In this document: piece after piece, positions 9,085-17,922 of the stretch
Layout of the letters: the number at the start of each line of letters is the position of its first letter
How positions within the stretch are numbered: position 1 is the stretch's first letter
Source: Winogradskya consettensis
Lineage (GTDB): Bacteria > Actinomycetota > Actinomycetes > Mycobacteriales > Micromonosporaceae
Direction of reading: 5' to 3'
Length of the DNA stretch: 64,000 bases
NCBI RefSeq assembly: GCF_018332715.1
Contig: NZ_BOQP01000002.1
Span: 54,506-118,505, forward strand
The notes under the pieces: generated by a model
The model's database searches: none
The model's input: only the letters and a program-made list of their open reading frames with translations
Told to the model about the DNA's origin: nothing
Program-made: the position numbers and the translations under genes

Positions 9085-10851
9085 ATGTCCGTCGATCCCG
9101 CCCGCCGCTCCCTGGTCTCGCGGTTGCGGCAGACGCTGCCGGGCAACGGGGACAACCGCCCGCACTTCGTGGTCTGCGGCGCCGACGCGCTCGTCTACAC
9201 GCTCGCCGAGGAGTTGGCCAACGCCGGCCACCGCATTCGGCTGACCGTCATCGTGCCGACCGTTCTGCGGCGTGACGTTCCGGACCTGACCGCACTGCGC
9301 GGCGTACGCGTCATCCGCGCCGACCGTCTCGACGAGCGCACCTTCCGCGCCGCCGGCCTCGACGGTGCCGCCGCCCTGGCCCTGGTGATGCCGGACGACG
9401 TGGTCAACCTGCACGCCGCCCTCTGCGCCCAGGCCGTCGAGCCGGATCTGCGGCTCGTGATCCGGATGTTCAACACCGGTCTCGGCTACGGCGTCCGGCG
9501 GCTCTTCGAGGACTGCGCGGTGCTGTCCGACGCGTCCATGGTGGCCCCCGCGTTCGTGGCAGCGTCCCTCGGCGACCTGGCACCCACCCACGTACGCCTG
9601 CCCGGCCGCACCGTCCACGTGGCCCGCCGCGAGAACGTCCGCCCCGAGCAGGTCGTCTGCACCCTGACCGCGTCCGACGGCAACGGCCGGGTGGACCTGC
9701 TGCCCGACGAACCGGCGATGCCCGCGCAGCAACCCGGCGACCTGGTCCTGGCCGAGGCTCGCGGACAGGCGCCCGCCCCGGCGCGCCGCAGACGCCGGCC
9801 GTTCACGTCTCTCGGCCGGGCGTTGCGCGCCGCACTGAACCGCAAACTGGGCATCGCGGTGCTGGTCACGCTCGTGATCACGGCACTGTCCGGTGGCGTG
9901 CTGGCCCACTCCCTGCACTACGCCGGCTTCTGGAAACCCGTCTACGTCACGCTGCTCACCGCGGTCGGCTCGTCCGACGTGGAGGAGAACCGCAACGCCG
10001 TCGGGCAGGCAGCCCAGCTGATCCTCACCATCGCCGGGCTCGCGCTGCTGCCGCTGATCACCGCCGCGGTGGTCGAGGGCATGGTCAACGCCCGGCTCGC
10101 CCTCGCCGGTGGGCGCTTCACCGGCCGCCGCGAGGACCACGTAGTCGTCGTCGGGCTCGGCAACGTGGGCACCAGGGTGCTGCGCCAGCTGGTCGACCTC
10201 GGCATCGACGTGGTGGCGGTCGACATCAGCCGCGAGGCCCGCGGGGTGAAGGTCGCCGAGCAGCTCCGGGTGCCACTGATCATCGGGGATGCGGCGTCCG
10301 AGGACGTGCTGCGGCAGGCGTCCATCGCGACCAGCCGGGCGCTGGTGGTCGTCTCTACCGACGACGTGACGAACCTGCAGGCCGCGCTGAACGCCCGCGC
10401 CGTGAGCCCGGACCTGCGCGTCGTCCTGCGCCTGTTCGACGACGACTTCGCCCAGCGGGTGGACACGGCGTTCAACATCGCCATCTCGCGCAGCGTCTCC
10501 CGGCTGGCCGCGCCCGCGTTCGCGGCGGCGATGCTGGAACGCGACGTGATCGCGACGATTCCGGTGGACCGGCACGCGGTGCTGCTCGCGAACGTGCGGG
10601 TGACCGGCGGGTCGCCCCTCGACGGTGCTCCGCTCAGCCAGATCGAGCGCGCGGGGAGCGTACGCGTCATCGGCCTGGCCGCCGCGGGCCAGGAGTGGGT
10701 CGACTGGGCCCCCGACCCCCGCCGCGTCCTCGCCACCGACGACCGCGTGGTCGTAGCGGCCCGCCGAGCCGGCCTGCGCGCCCTCGTCGAGCAGGCCAGC
10801 CCGCCGCCGTTGCCCCTGGAACTAGGAGAGAGCGCCGACCTCGACGCCTAG
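9085..10851 (+). CDS. RCK/TrkA-N channel-like protein with altered pore
   Basis: The 588-aa order is RCK/NAD-binding domain 1 (about 27-145), a basic linker (RRRRR near 234), membrane helix (about 256-276), re-entrant pore-like segment (about 284-302), membrane helix (about 308-331), RCK domain 2 (353-480, with VVVGLGNVGTRVL and the acidic end VAVD) and a TrkA-C-like domain (about 500-575). RCK domains bind nucleotide and gate K+ channels or Trk/Ktr systems. The expected selectivity filter TVGYGD is replaced by TAVGSSD (292-298). It may therefore be a channel with a different selectivity or a non-conducting sensor. The ATG at 9085 has only a weak ribosome site; the longer upstream frame has no family sequence. 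It converges on the DUF4032 gene with a 30-nt overlap. Confidence 0.82.
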   Translation: MSVDPARRSLVSRLRQTLPGNGDNRPHFVVCGADALVYTLAEELANAGHRIRLTVIVPTVLRRDVPDLTALRGVRVIRADRLDERTFRAAGLDGAAALALVMPDDVVNLHAALCAQAVEPDLRLVIRMFNTGLGYGVRRLFEDCAVLSDASMVAPAFVAASLGDLAPTHVRLPGRTVHVARRENVRPEQVVCTLTASDGNGRVDLLPDEPAMPAQQPGDLVLAEARGQAPAPARRRRRPFTSLGRALRAALNRKLGIAVLVTLVITALSGGVLAHSLHYAGFWKPVYVTLLTAVGSSDVEENRNAVGQAAQLILTIAGLALLPLITAAVVEGMVNARLALAGGRFTGRREDHVVVVGLGNVGTRVLRQLVDLGIDVVAVDISREARGVKVAEQLRVPLIIGDAASEDVLRQASIATSRALVVVSTDDVTNLQAALNARAVSPDLRVVLRLFDDDFAQRVDTAFNIAISRSVSRLAAPAFAAAMLERDVIATIPVDRHAVLLANVRVTGGSPLDGAPLSQIERAGSVRVIGLAAAGQEWVDWAPDPRRVLATDDRVVVAARRAGLRALVEQASPPPLPLELGESADLDA

Positions 10852-12057
10852 GACGGCCTGCTCATCGGGCTTGTGGGCAAGCACGTCGGTCAGGTAGGAC
10901 TGCACCGCCGGTGCCATGCCCACGTCACGACCGGCGCGCTCGGAGAGCAGCCACTTGTGCTGGATGATCTGCGAGAAGATCTCCTGCGGCTCGAGTTTCT
11001 GCCGCAGGTTGGCCGGCACCGCGCGGACCACCGGCTCGAAGACCTCGGTCAGCCAGCGGTGCGCGGCCTGCTGCTCGTCGGTGAGGTCGCTCTCGGCCTT
11101 GTACGTGTCGAGATCGTTGAGCAGCTGCCGGGCCTGGTTCTCCTCGGCGTCCAGACCGGTGAGCCGCATCAGCCGCCGCGTGTGATAACCCGCGTCGACG
11201 ACCTTCGGCCGCACCCGGACCCCGCCATCCACGGTGGACATCGCCACCTCGGCCACGTCGAAGCCGAGCTCGTTGAGCCGCCGGATGCGCCCCTCGATGT
11301 CGTGCCGGGCGTCGCGCCGCTGGATCTCCTGCTCGTAGGTGACCTCGTGCCACAGCCGGTCGTAGCGCGCCACGATGTCGTCGACGACCGACTCGGGGTC
11401 GATCGACTCGTGCAGCAGCTCGGCGGCCTGCAGGTCGAGGCACTCGCCGAAGATGTTGAGCCGCAGGATCTCGATGTCCTCGCTGCGCTGGCCCTCGGAG
11501 AGCTTCGGGTAGATGTTGCCGGTCTCCGCGTCGACGAGGTAGGCGGCGAACGCGCCCGCGTCGCGGCGGAAGAGCGTGTTGGACAGCGAGCAGTCACCCC
11601 AGGAGAAGCCGGTGAGGTGCATCCGCACGACCAGCGCGGCGAGCGCGTCGAGCAGCCTGTTCATCGTCTCCGGCCGCAGCGTGTGCGAGAACAGCGCGCG
11701 GTAGGGCAGCGAGAACTTGAGGTGCCGGGTGACCAGCACGGTCTCCAGGGGCTCGCCCTGCTCGTCGACGCGGTCGGTGACGATGGCGACCGCCTCGACG
11801 GCCGGGAAGTCGATCCGCTCCAGCGCCCGGAGCAGGTCGTATTCCTTCTCGGCGATCTTCTCGCGGGTCTCCTTCAGGGCGTAGACGGTGTCGTTGAGCT
11901 TGACGAACCGGACGATGTGTCGCGAGATGCCCTGCGGCAGTGCGACCAGGTGGTCGGCGGGCCACTCCTCAAGCGGCACGCTCCACGGCAGGTCCAGCAG
12001 CGCCGGGTCGATGAGGGCTGAAGTGAGTCGCACGCAGACCAGTGTGCCCCCTCGCAT
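10822..12057 (-). CDS. DUF4032 domain protein with atypical kinase-like fold
   Basis: The 411-aa protein belongs to the actinobacterial DUF4032 family, recognised from its opening LTSALIDPALLDLPW and the kinase-like core. FVKLNDTVYALKE looks like a VAIK-type strand. FSWGDCSLSN takes the place of the HRD catalytic loop, with D and N kept. YLVDAETG takes the place of DFG. This resembles lipopolysaccharide-kinase-type folds. The C-terminal half is helical and charged, with no known motif. Activity and substrate are unknown. A GTG at 12033 (VRLTSAL) is an equally likely start and would remove eight residues. It is divergent from the protease gene at 12115 and overlaps the RCK gene end. Confidence 0.8.
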   Translation of the reverse strand: MRGGTLVCVRLTSALIDPALLDLPWSVPLEEWPADHLVALPQGISRHIVRFVKLNDTVYALKETREKIAEKEYDLLRALERIDFPAVEAVAIVTDRVDEQGEPLETVLVTRHLKFSLPYRALFSHTLRPETMNRLLDALAALVVRMHLTGFSWGDCSLSNTLFRRDAGAFAAYLVDAETGNIYPKLSEGQRSEDIEILRLNIFGECLDLQAAELLHESIDPESVVDDIVARYDRLWHEVTYEQEIQRRDARHDIEGRIRRLNELGFDVAEVAMSTVDGGVRVRPKVVDAGYHTRRLMRLTGLDAEENQARQLLNDLDTYKAESDLTDEQQAAHRWLTEVFEPVVRAVPANLRQKLEPQEIFSQIIQHKWLLSERAGRDVGMAPAVQSYLTDVLAHKPDEQAVLGVEVGALS

Positions 12058-12114
12058 CGGCGCGTCGCTGCCGCACGTGGCTCGTTACACACAAGCGAGA
12101 CACGAGGGGTAGGA

Positions 12115-13329
12115 GTGAATGTGCGACGCTCGGTGAGCATTATCGCCGGGGTCTGCGCCGCCGTGACCCTTATCGGCATGGCGGGCGTCCTGGCATGGAC
12201 GCGCAGCGGCGACACGGGCCGCGCTGTCGGCATCTGGCACGACCCCCTGATCAACCCCGTCGTCACCCCTGCCGAGGACGGCCGGCAACACGTCGGTGAG
12301 GTGCTCGCACTCGACAAACTGCTCGGCTACGGCGCCCCGGACCGCGAGGTGTTCCGCTATCCGGCCGCTTCCTACGTGAAACTGCACTTCAGTCGCATGG
12401 TGCTGGTCGCCGGCGACTACCTGACCGTGGCAGACGCCACGGGCGCGGAGTCCTACCGCTACGACGGGCTCGAGTCCGGCAGGTGGGCGATGTCGGTGAC
12501 CGGCGACACCGCGGTGCTGGAGCTGCACCGGGGCACCCAGCCCGGGTTCAAGTCGGCGCGGATCCACGTGGACAAGGTTGCCAAGGGTTACAGCCGGCAG
12601 GACCAGGTGACGAAGCCCACGGGCCAGCTCCTGCGGCCGGGGCTGACCGGGCGCGAGGAGTCGGTCTGCGGCTCGGACGAGAGCAAGGACGCGGTCTGTT
12701 ACCGCTCGGCCGACCCGGTCGCGTACACCCGGTCCAAGGCCATCGCCCGGCTCCTGATCAACGGCACCGAGCTCTGCACCGGCTGGCGGGTCGGCGCTGG
12801 CAACCGCATGATCACGAACAACCACTGCTTCGACAACTCGGACGAGGCCTACGAGACCGAGGTCTGGTTCAACTACCAGTGCGCGAAGTGCGGCGGCTAC
12901 GAGGTCTTCCGGCCGACCAAGGTCTGGGGCGAGAAAGTCATCACCACCGACCATGTGTACGACTACACGTTGTTCACCGTCGAGAACTTCGACTCGGTCC
13001 GCAAGTTCGGCTACCTGACGCTCGACACCGCCCGCCCGGTCCGCGGCCAGGAGCTCTACGTGCCGCAGCACCCGGCCGGCGAACCCACCCGCATCGCCGG
13101 GCGCCTCGGTGACAGGGCCGGCACCTGCGCGGTGGTCAGCAACGCCTTCGACGGGTACACGGCGAAATCCGACGTCTCCTACAACTGCGACACCGAGGGC
13201 GGATCGAGCGGCAGCCCGGTGCTGTCCCGCAAGACCGACAAGGTGGTCGCGCTGCATCACTTCGGTGGCTGCCCCAATTCCGGCGTACGCGCGGACCTGC
13301 TCTACAGCAAGCTCAAGTACTTCCTGTGA
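12115..13329 (+). CDS. Secreted/membrane-anchored trypsin-like serine protease
   Basis: A 404-aa protein with an N-terminal hydrophobic segment (about 8-28) acting as signal or anchor. An N-terminal beta-rich region follows (about 60-155, with YVKLHFSRMVLVAGDYLTV). The S1-like catalytic domain (about 205-404) has a visible triad: H237 in TNNHCF, D283 in YDYTLF and S365 in GGSSGSP. Six or more cysteines in the catalytic domain suggest disulfides, fitting an extracellular site. It cuts proteins outside the cell; specificity cannot be read. The start is GTG at 12115, after GAGGGG; GTG 12121 is an alternative. The PAP2 gene follows 9 nt later on the same strand. Confidence 0.85.
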   Translation: MNVRRSVSIIAGVCAAVTLIGMAGVLAWTRSGDTGRAVGIWHDPLINPVVTPAEDGRQHVGEVLALDKLLGYGAPDREVFRYPAASYVKLHFSRMVLVAGDYLTVADATGAESYRYDGLESGRWAMSVTGDTAVLELHRGTQPGFKSARIHVDKVAKGYSRQDQVTKPTGQLLRPGLTGREESVCGSDESKDAVCYRSADPVAYTRSKAIARLLINGTELCTGWRVGAGNRMITNNHCFDNSDEAYETEVWFNYQCAKCGGYEVFRPTKVWGEKVITTDHVYDYTLFTVENFDSVRKFGYLTLDTARPVRGQELYVPQHPAGEPTRIAGRLGDRAGTCAVVSNAFDGYTAKSDVSYNCDTEGGSSGSPVLSRKTDKVVALHHFGGCPNSGVRADLLYSKLKYFL

Positions 13330-13338
13330 CCTTGTAAC

Positions 13339-14040
13339 GTGACCCTCATGCAGCGGATACGTGGTTGGGTGCCCGAGATCGTGTCGCTGCTGCTGTTCAT
13401 CGTGCTGACGATCGCGCTGGCCAACGGCCATCTGCTGAGTCTGGATCTCCGAGTGGCGGACTGGGTCGACACCCACCGGCCCGCGCCTTTCTACTGGACC
13501 TTGCGGGTGTTCAACTACCTCGGCCAGGGCGGTCAGGTGCTGACGCCGGTGGCGATCGTTCTGACGGCCTTTGCGACCTGGCGGCTGCGGTCGGTGCGTC
13601 CGGTCCTGCTATTCGGATCCGCATATGTCCTGTTTTATCTTACGATCGGGCCGCTGAAGATCTGGTTCGACCGCGCCGCACCGCACTTCAAGGGCGCGAA
13701 CCGCGAGATCCTGTTCAATCCGGACCCGCTGGCCACCGGCTCGCTCTCAATGAGCTACCCCTCAGGCCATGTCGCCAACGCCCTTGCCTGGTACGGCGTC
13801 ATCGCCGTCCTCATCAACGCCCTGCTGGCCCAGCCGATGCCGGACAGGGCCTACCTGGCGCTGCGGATCCTGCCCCCGGCGATCGTGTTCGTGACCACGA
13901 CGTACCTCGCGTTCCACTGGATCACCGACTCGGTGGCCGGGCTGCTGCTCGGCCTTGTCCTGACCCGGATCCTCGCGCGGGTGGCGGTGCTGCTGGGCTT
14001 CAGACCCAGGATCCGGACCGCAGCACCTGTTTCACCGTGA
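13339..14040 (+). CDS. PAP2-family membrane phosphatase
   Basis: A 233-aa protein with about six membrane segments and the three PAP2 motifs: KIWFDRAAP (motif 1), SYPSGH (motif 2, with the histidine) and FHWITDSVAG (motif 3, H and D). PAP2 enzymes remove phosphate from lipid phosphates such as phosphatidate or undecaprenyl pyrophosphate at the outer face of the membrane. The precise substrate is not evident. The start is GTG 13339; an in-frame ATG at 13348 is possible. The last 41 nt overlap the end of nagA on the other strand. Confidence 0.87.
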   Translation: MTLMQRIRGWVPEIVSLLLFIVLTIALANGHLLSLDLRVADWVDTHRPAPFYWTLRVFNYLGQGGQVLTPVAIVLTAFATWRLRSVRPVLLFGSAYVLFYLTIGPLKIWFDRAAPHFKGANREILFNPDPLATGSLSMSYPSGHVANALAWYGVIAVLINALLAQPMPDRAYLALRILPPAIVFVTTTYLAFHWITDSVAGLLLGLVLTRILARVAVLLGFRPRIRTAAPVSP

Positions 14041-15094
14041 GATCGGGTGAGAGCACCACGAGGTCCGCGCGCAACCCGGCTTCCAGCGCACCGACCTGAT
14101 CGCTCAGCCCCAGCACCCGGGCCGGGGTCGTCGAGGCCATCGCCGACGCCGTGACCAGGTCGAGCCCCGCGCCGACGGCCTGCCGGAACGCCGCGTCCAT
14201 GGTCAGGGTGCTGCCGGCGATCGAGCCGTTGCGGGCCAGCCGGGCGACCCGGCCGGTCACGGTGACGGCCTGACCGCCGAGCTCGTAGTCGCCGTCGGGC
14301 ATGCCGGCGGCGTCCATCGCGTCGGTGATCAGGGCCGCCCGGTCCGGGCCGGTGGCGTGCGCCGCGAAGCGCAGCGTGCCGTCGTGCAGGTGGATGCCGT
14401 CCGCGACCAGCTCGCACACGATCGCGGGGGAGTCGAGCAGCGCCACGACCGGGCCCGGCTCGCGGTGGTGGGCCGGGGGCATGCCGTTGAAGACGTGGGT
14501 GCCGACCGTCGCGCCGGCGGCCACCCCGGCGAGGGTCTGTTCGTACGAGGCATCGGTGTGCCCGATCGCGGCCGCGACCCCGTTCCCGGCCAGGAAGCGG
14601 ATCGCGTCCAGGGCTCCGGGCAGTTCGGGGGCGATCGTGACCATGCGGATCGTCTGCCCGGAGAGCTCGATGAGCGCGGCCAGCTCGTCCAGCGAGGGGT
14701 CGCGGAGGAAGTCCGGGTTCTGCGCGCCGCATCGCACGCTGCTCAGATAGGGCCCCTCGAAGTGGATGCCCGCGATCGTCCCGTTCTCGACCAGCGGCCG
14801 GTACGCGGCGGTGGCGTCGCGCATCAGCTCGTACGGTGAGCTGACCAGGCTGGCCAGCATCGTGGTGGTGCCGTGCGCGAGATGAAATGCCGCAGCCTGC
14901 GCCGCTTCCTCGAGAACACCCTGGGTGAAGGTGTGCCCGCCACCACCGTGGCAGTGCAGGTCCACGAAGCCGGGCACGATGATGTCGTCGCCGGCGTGCG
15001 CGGATTCGCCGACGGACAGGATCGCGGGGCCGTCCACCTCGACGTACCCGGGCACGATCGCGCCGGGCCGGACGATGCGGCCGTGGATCTTCAC
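14000..15094 (-). CDS. nagA: N-acetylglucosamine-6-phosphate deacetylase
   Basis: A 364-aa amidohydrolase that removes acetate from GlcNAc-6-P to give GlcN-6-P. Metal and catalytic residues of NagA are visible: H47 and H49 in DLHCHGG, E113 in HFEGPYLS, H179 in GHTDAS, H200 in THVFNGM and catalytic D258 in ITDAMD. The GTG start at 15094 overlaps the ROK gene stop by 4 nt (GTGA), showing an operon and coupled translation. A much longer frame upstream is the antisense-free shadow of the ROK gene and was ignored. Third and last gene of the amino-sugar operon. Confidence 0.95.
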   Translation of the reverse strand: MKIHGRIVRPGAIVPGYVEVDGPAILSVGESAHAGDDIIVPGFVDLHCHGGGGHTFTQGVLEEAAQAAAFHLAHGTTTMLASLVSSPYELMRDATAAYRPLVENGTIAGIHFEGPYLSSVRCGAQNPDFLRDPSLDELAALIELSGQTIRMVTIAPELPGALDAIRFLAGNGVAAAIGHTDASYEQTLAGVAAGATVGTHVFNGMPPAHHREPGPVVALLDSPAIVCELVADGIHLHDGTLRFAAHATGPDRAALITDAMDAAGMPDGDYELGGQAVTVTGRVARLARNGSIAGSTLTMDAAFRQAVGAGLDLVTASAMASTTPARVLGLSDQVGALEAGLRADLVVLSPDLTVKQVLRSGSWV

Positions 15095-16017
15095 TGGGTG
15101 ACCTCCAGGTGGTCGAGAGCCAGCAGGGCCGCGCCGAGGCAGCCTGCGGTGTCGCCGAGTGCCGCGCGCACGATCTGCGGCATCCGGTGGAACGTGATGC
15201 GGGCCTGCAGCGCCGCCCGCAACGGTGTGAGCAGGGCTTCCCCGGCCTCCGCGAGCCCGCCGCCGAGCACGATGATCCCGGCGTCGTAGAGCGCCTGCGC
15301 GGTGAGCAGCCCGTCGGCGAACGCCTCGACGGCCTCGGTCCACACCCGGTTGGCCAGCTCCTCGCCGGCCGCCGCGCGGGTCGCCACGTCGTACGCGGTC
15401 ACGCCGGCCTCGCCGGAGAGCTCGACATAGCGCCGCCCCACCGCGGATGCCGAGGCCACCGCCTCGAGACAGCCCCGCCCGCCGCAGGGGCAGGCCGGCC
15501 CGCCGGGGCGTACGACTATGTGCCCGACCTCGCCCGCAGCGCCGTGCGCGCCCGCCTCTGCCTTGCCGTCGACGACGTGAGCCGCGGCGATGCCGGTGCC
15601 GATCGCGATGAACAGCACGTGCCGCTCGCTGCGACCGGCGCCGAGCCGGGCCTCGGCGAGCCCTCCGGCGCGGACGTCGTGGCCGACCGCGGTGGGCAGT
15701 CCGAGCCGTTCCTGCATGAGCGCCCGCATCGGTACGTCCCGGAAGCCCACGTTGCTCGACCAGACCGCGACACCGTTCTCCTCGTCGATCACGCCCGGGA
15801 CGACCAGCCCGACGGCGACCGGCTCGAGGCCCTCGGCGCGGGCCCGCCCGGCCAGCCCGGTGGCGATGTCGAGGATGTTCGCGGTGACCGCCTCCGGGCC
15901 GCGCTGGGCCAGGGTCGGGTGCCGCTCGGCGTGCACCACGGTGCCGTCCGGCTTGACCAGGGCGCACTTCATACCGGTGCCGCCGACGTCCAGCGCCACC
16001 ACCACGTCGTTACTCAC
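15091..16017 (-). CDS. ROK-family sugar kinase, probable N-acetylglucosamine kinase
   Basis: A 308-aa ROK protein with no N-terminal helix-turn-helix, so an enzyme rather than a repressor. The ATP phosphate loop is DVGGTGMK (10-17). The catalytic base is D114 in VGHD. The sugar/zinc region has E163 and H166 (GEVGH), then C176, C178 and C183 in CPCGGRGCLE. ROK kinases phosphorylate glucose, GlcNAc or related sugars at C6. Lying between a SIS protein and nagA, it most likely makes GlcNAc-6-P from unphosphorylated GlcNAc, but glucokinase activity cannot be ruled out. GTG start with AAGGAAGG upstream. Confidence 0.85.
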   Translation of the reverse strand: MSNDVVVALDVGGTGMKCALVKPDGTVVHAERHPTLAQRGPEAVTANILDIATGLAGRARAEGLEPVAVGLVVPGVIDEENGVAVWSSNVGFRDVPMRALMQERLGLPTAVGHDVRAGGLAEARLGAGRSERHVLFIAIGTGIAAAHVVDGKAEAGAHGAAGEVGHIVVRPGGPACPCGGRGCLEAVASASAVGRRYVELSGEAGVTAYDVATRAAAGEELANRVWTEAVEAFADGLLTAQALYDAGIIVLGGGLAEAGEALLTPLRAALQARITFHRMPQIVRAALGDTAGCLGAALLALDHLEVTQ

Positions 16018-16060
16018 GATCGTGCCTTCCTTGCGGGGGTGAGAACGACGCCGCGTTGCG

Positions 16061-16966
16061 TCATGGCAGTACTACAGAACGGGTGACCCCTCGGGGGTGG
16101 TCGGGATCGAAGCCCTGGCTGGTCGCGAACAGGACGGCGACCCGCTGCGCCACGATCAGGTCGGCCATCGGGTCGAAGTCCTCGCCGGCACCCCAGTAAC
16201 CGCCGTTGTGCTTGCTGTGCACGAAGCTCGCACCGGTCGCCTCGACCTCGGCCGCGAGCCCCTCGGGAACCTCGCCGAAGGCCCAGACGACCCGCCGGGA
16301 CCGTGCGATCGCGATCGGGCCGTGCCGGTATTCGAAGGCCGGGTACGCCTCGGCCCACCAGCCGGCCGCCTCGCGGCACTTCAGCGCGGCCTCTTCGGCG
16401 AGCCCCACGGTCCAGCCGCGGCCCAGGAAGGTGATCTGTTCGGCCAGGGCGGGGTGTACGGGCAGAGGCAACCGAACCGCAGCCTCACCGTCCCGCGCCA
16501 CGGCCTCGATGTCGGTGCCGAGGTGGGCCCGGAGCAGCGCGAGCGTGCTCGTGGCGAACCGCGTCTGCACCACGGAGAGCTCGTCGGCGAAGTCGAGCAC
16601 GATCGCCTCGCCGGCCATCGCGACGGCCGGGGCTTCCGGGTCGGCGGTGATCACCGTGGTCGGCGTGCGGCCGTCGAGGGCGGCGAGCAGGTCGATGACC
16701 TCGGTGGTCGTGCCGGACCGGGTGATCGTGATGACGCGGTCGTAGTCGCGCCCGATCGGGAACTCCGAAGCCTGGTGAGCGTCGGTCTCGCCGTGGCCTG
16801 CCTGCTCGCGCAGGGCGGCGTACGCCTTGGCGATGAACCACGACGTGCCGCACCCGGCGACCGCCACCCGTTCACCCGGCGCGGGCAACACCGCCGAGTC
16901 GGCCATCTTGGCGGCCTGCCGCCAGCAGTCGGGCTGGCTGGCGATCTCCACCTTGACGTGACTCAT
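16061..16966 (-). CDS. SIS-domain protein, probable GlcN-6-P deaminase/isomerase
   Basis: A 301-aa protein with tandem sugar-isomerase folds like the C-terminal half of GlmS and without its glutaminase domain. Visible elements are VAGCGTSWFIAKAY (phosphosugar loop, about 37-50), RSGTTTEV (about 82-89) and LGRGWTVGLAEEAALKCREA in the second SIS domain. Stand-alone proteins of this type (NagB-II, AgaS) convert GlcN-6-P or GalN-6-P to a ketose-6-P plus ammonia. No classical nagB lies nearby, and this gene leads the operon with a ROK kinase and nagA, so a NagB-II role completes the path to fructose-6-P. ATG with GAGGG 5 nt upstream; it is divergent from the DeoR gene. Confidence 0.8.
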   Translation of the reverse strand: MSHVKVEIASQPDCWRQAAKMADSAVLPAPGERVAVAGCGTSWFIAKAYAALREQAGHGETDAHQASEFPIGRDYDRVITITRSGTTTEVIDLLAALDGRTPTTVITADPEAPAVAMAGEAIVLDFADELSVVQTRFATSTLALLRAHLGTDIEAVARDGEAAVRLPLPVHPALAEQITFLGRGWTVGLAEEAALKCREAAGWWAEAYPAFEYRHGPIAIARSRRVVWAFGEVPEGLAAEVEATGASFVHSKHNGGYWGAGEDFDPMADLIVAQRVAVLFATSQGFDPDHPRGVTRSVVLP

Positions 16967-17010
16967 CCAGTCCCTCTGGTGTGCTGCGCATATCCGCTCA
17001 GTAGGCGGGT

Positions 17011-17093
17011 CTTTCGAGCGTCATTCTGCGTGGAACAGCGGCGGCGACGCAACCTACGCGCAGGTGCCGTCTTTGCTACGGGGCCTTTCGAGC
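17011..17093. promoter_or_regulatory. Divergent promoter region with CTTTCGAGC direct repeats, candidate DeoR operators
   Basis: CTTTCGAGC occurs at 17011-17019 and again at 17085-17093, between the SIS-nagA operon and the DeoR gene. DeoR-family regulators of amino-sugar pathways often bind repeated CTTTC-like half-sites. The assignment rests only on repeat and position. Confidence 0.4.
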
Positions 17094-17136
17094 ACTAATG
17101 TGCACAGACCTGACACGAAACGAGCAGGGAGAACCG

Positions 17137-17922
17137 GTGGACCGGTACGCGCGGTGGAATGCCCTGCTGGAGCTCCTGGCCGAGAGCGGCCGCGTCACGG
17201 TCGAGGACGCGGCGGACCGCCTGGAGGTCTCACAGGCCACCATCCGGCGCGACTTCGACCAGCTCGCCCAGCAACAGATGATCACCCGGACCCGGGGCGG
17301 CGCGGTCGCCAACGGCGTCTCCTACGACCTCCCGCTGCGCTACAAGAGCGCCAAGCACTCCGCGGAGAAGCAGCGCATCGGCGAGGCAGCCGCGATCCTG
17401 GTCACCCCCGGCACGGTCGTCGGCCTCAACGGCGGCACCACCATGACCGAGGTCGCCCGAGCCCTGGCCGTCCGCCCCGACCTCAACACCAGCGGCGAAG
17501 GCGCCCAGCTCACGGTCGTCACCAACGCGCTCAACATCGCCAACGAGCTCCTCGTCCGCTCCCGGATGAAGATCGTCGTGGCCGGCGGCGTCGTCCGCCC
17601 GCAGTCCTTCGAGCTGGTCGGTCCCCTCGGCGGCGCCCTGCTCAAGGAGGTGACCCTCGACATCGTGCTCCTCGGCGTCGACGCCCTGGACGTGGAGCTG
17701 GGCGCCGCCGCCCACCACGAGGGCGAGGCCGCCATGAACAGCCTGATGGTGGCCCGCGCCAAGAAGGTCGTCGTGATCGCCGACTCGTCGAAGCTGGGCG
17801 GTCACGCCTTCGCCCGCATCTGCCCCATCGGCAAGGTCGAAACCCTGGTCACGGATCTCAGCGCCCCCCAACAGGTCGTCGACCGCTTCCGCGACGCCGG
17901 GGTCGAGGTCATCTGCGCATGA
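17137..17922 (+). CDS. DeoR-family transcriptional regulator of sugar catabolism
   Basis: The N-terminal winged helix (about 8-60) has the DeoR signature VTVEDAADRLEVSQATIRRD. The C-terminal DeoR sensor domain follows (about 75-260), with GTVVGLNGGTTMTEVA (phosphosugar pocket), VVTNALNIANEL and LLGVDALD. Such repressors sense phosphorylated sugar intermediates. Divergence from the SIS-ROK-nagA operon makes that operon the likely target. I chose GTG 17137 (261 aa, AGGGAGA just upstream), which begins the family sequence; ATG 17098 is in frame and would add 13 residues. Its stop overlaps the phosphotransferase start by 4 nt. Confidence 0.87.
   Translation: MDRYARWNALLELLAESGRVTVEDAADRLEVSQATIRRDFDQLAQQQMITRTRGGAVANGVSYDLPLRYKSAKHSAEKQRIGEAAAILVTPGTVVGLNGGTTMTEVARALAVRPDLNTSGEGAQLTVVTNALNIANELLVRSRMKIVVAGGVVRPQSFELVGPLGGALLKEVTLDIVLLGVDALDVELGAAAHHEGEAAMNSLMVARAKKVVVIADSSKLGGHAFARICPIGKVETLVTDLSAPQQVVDRFRDAGVEVICA

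Noticed and set aside
7558..10575. 1005-aa open frame on the minus strand
   Set aside because: It crosses three well-supported plus-strand genes (GNAT, LtrA, RCK protein) with no domain content; a composition shadow.
14000..15967. 655-aa minus-strand frame covering nagA plus more upstream
   Set aside because: Only the part from GTG 15094 codes NagA; the upstream part is an out-of-frame reading of the ROK kinase gene.
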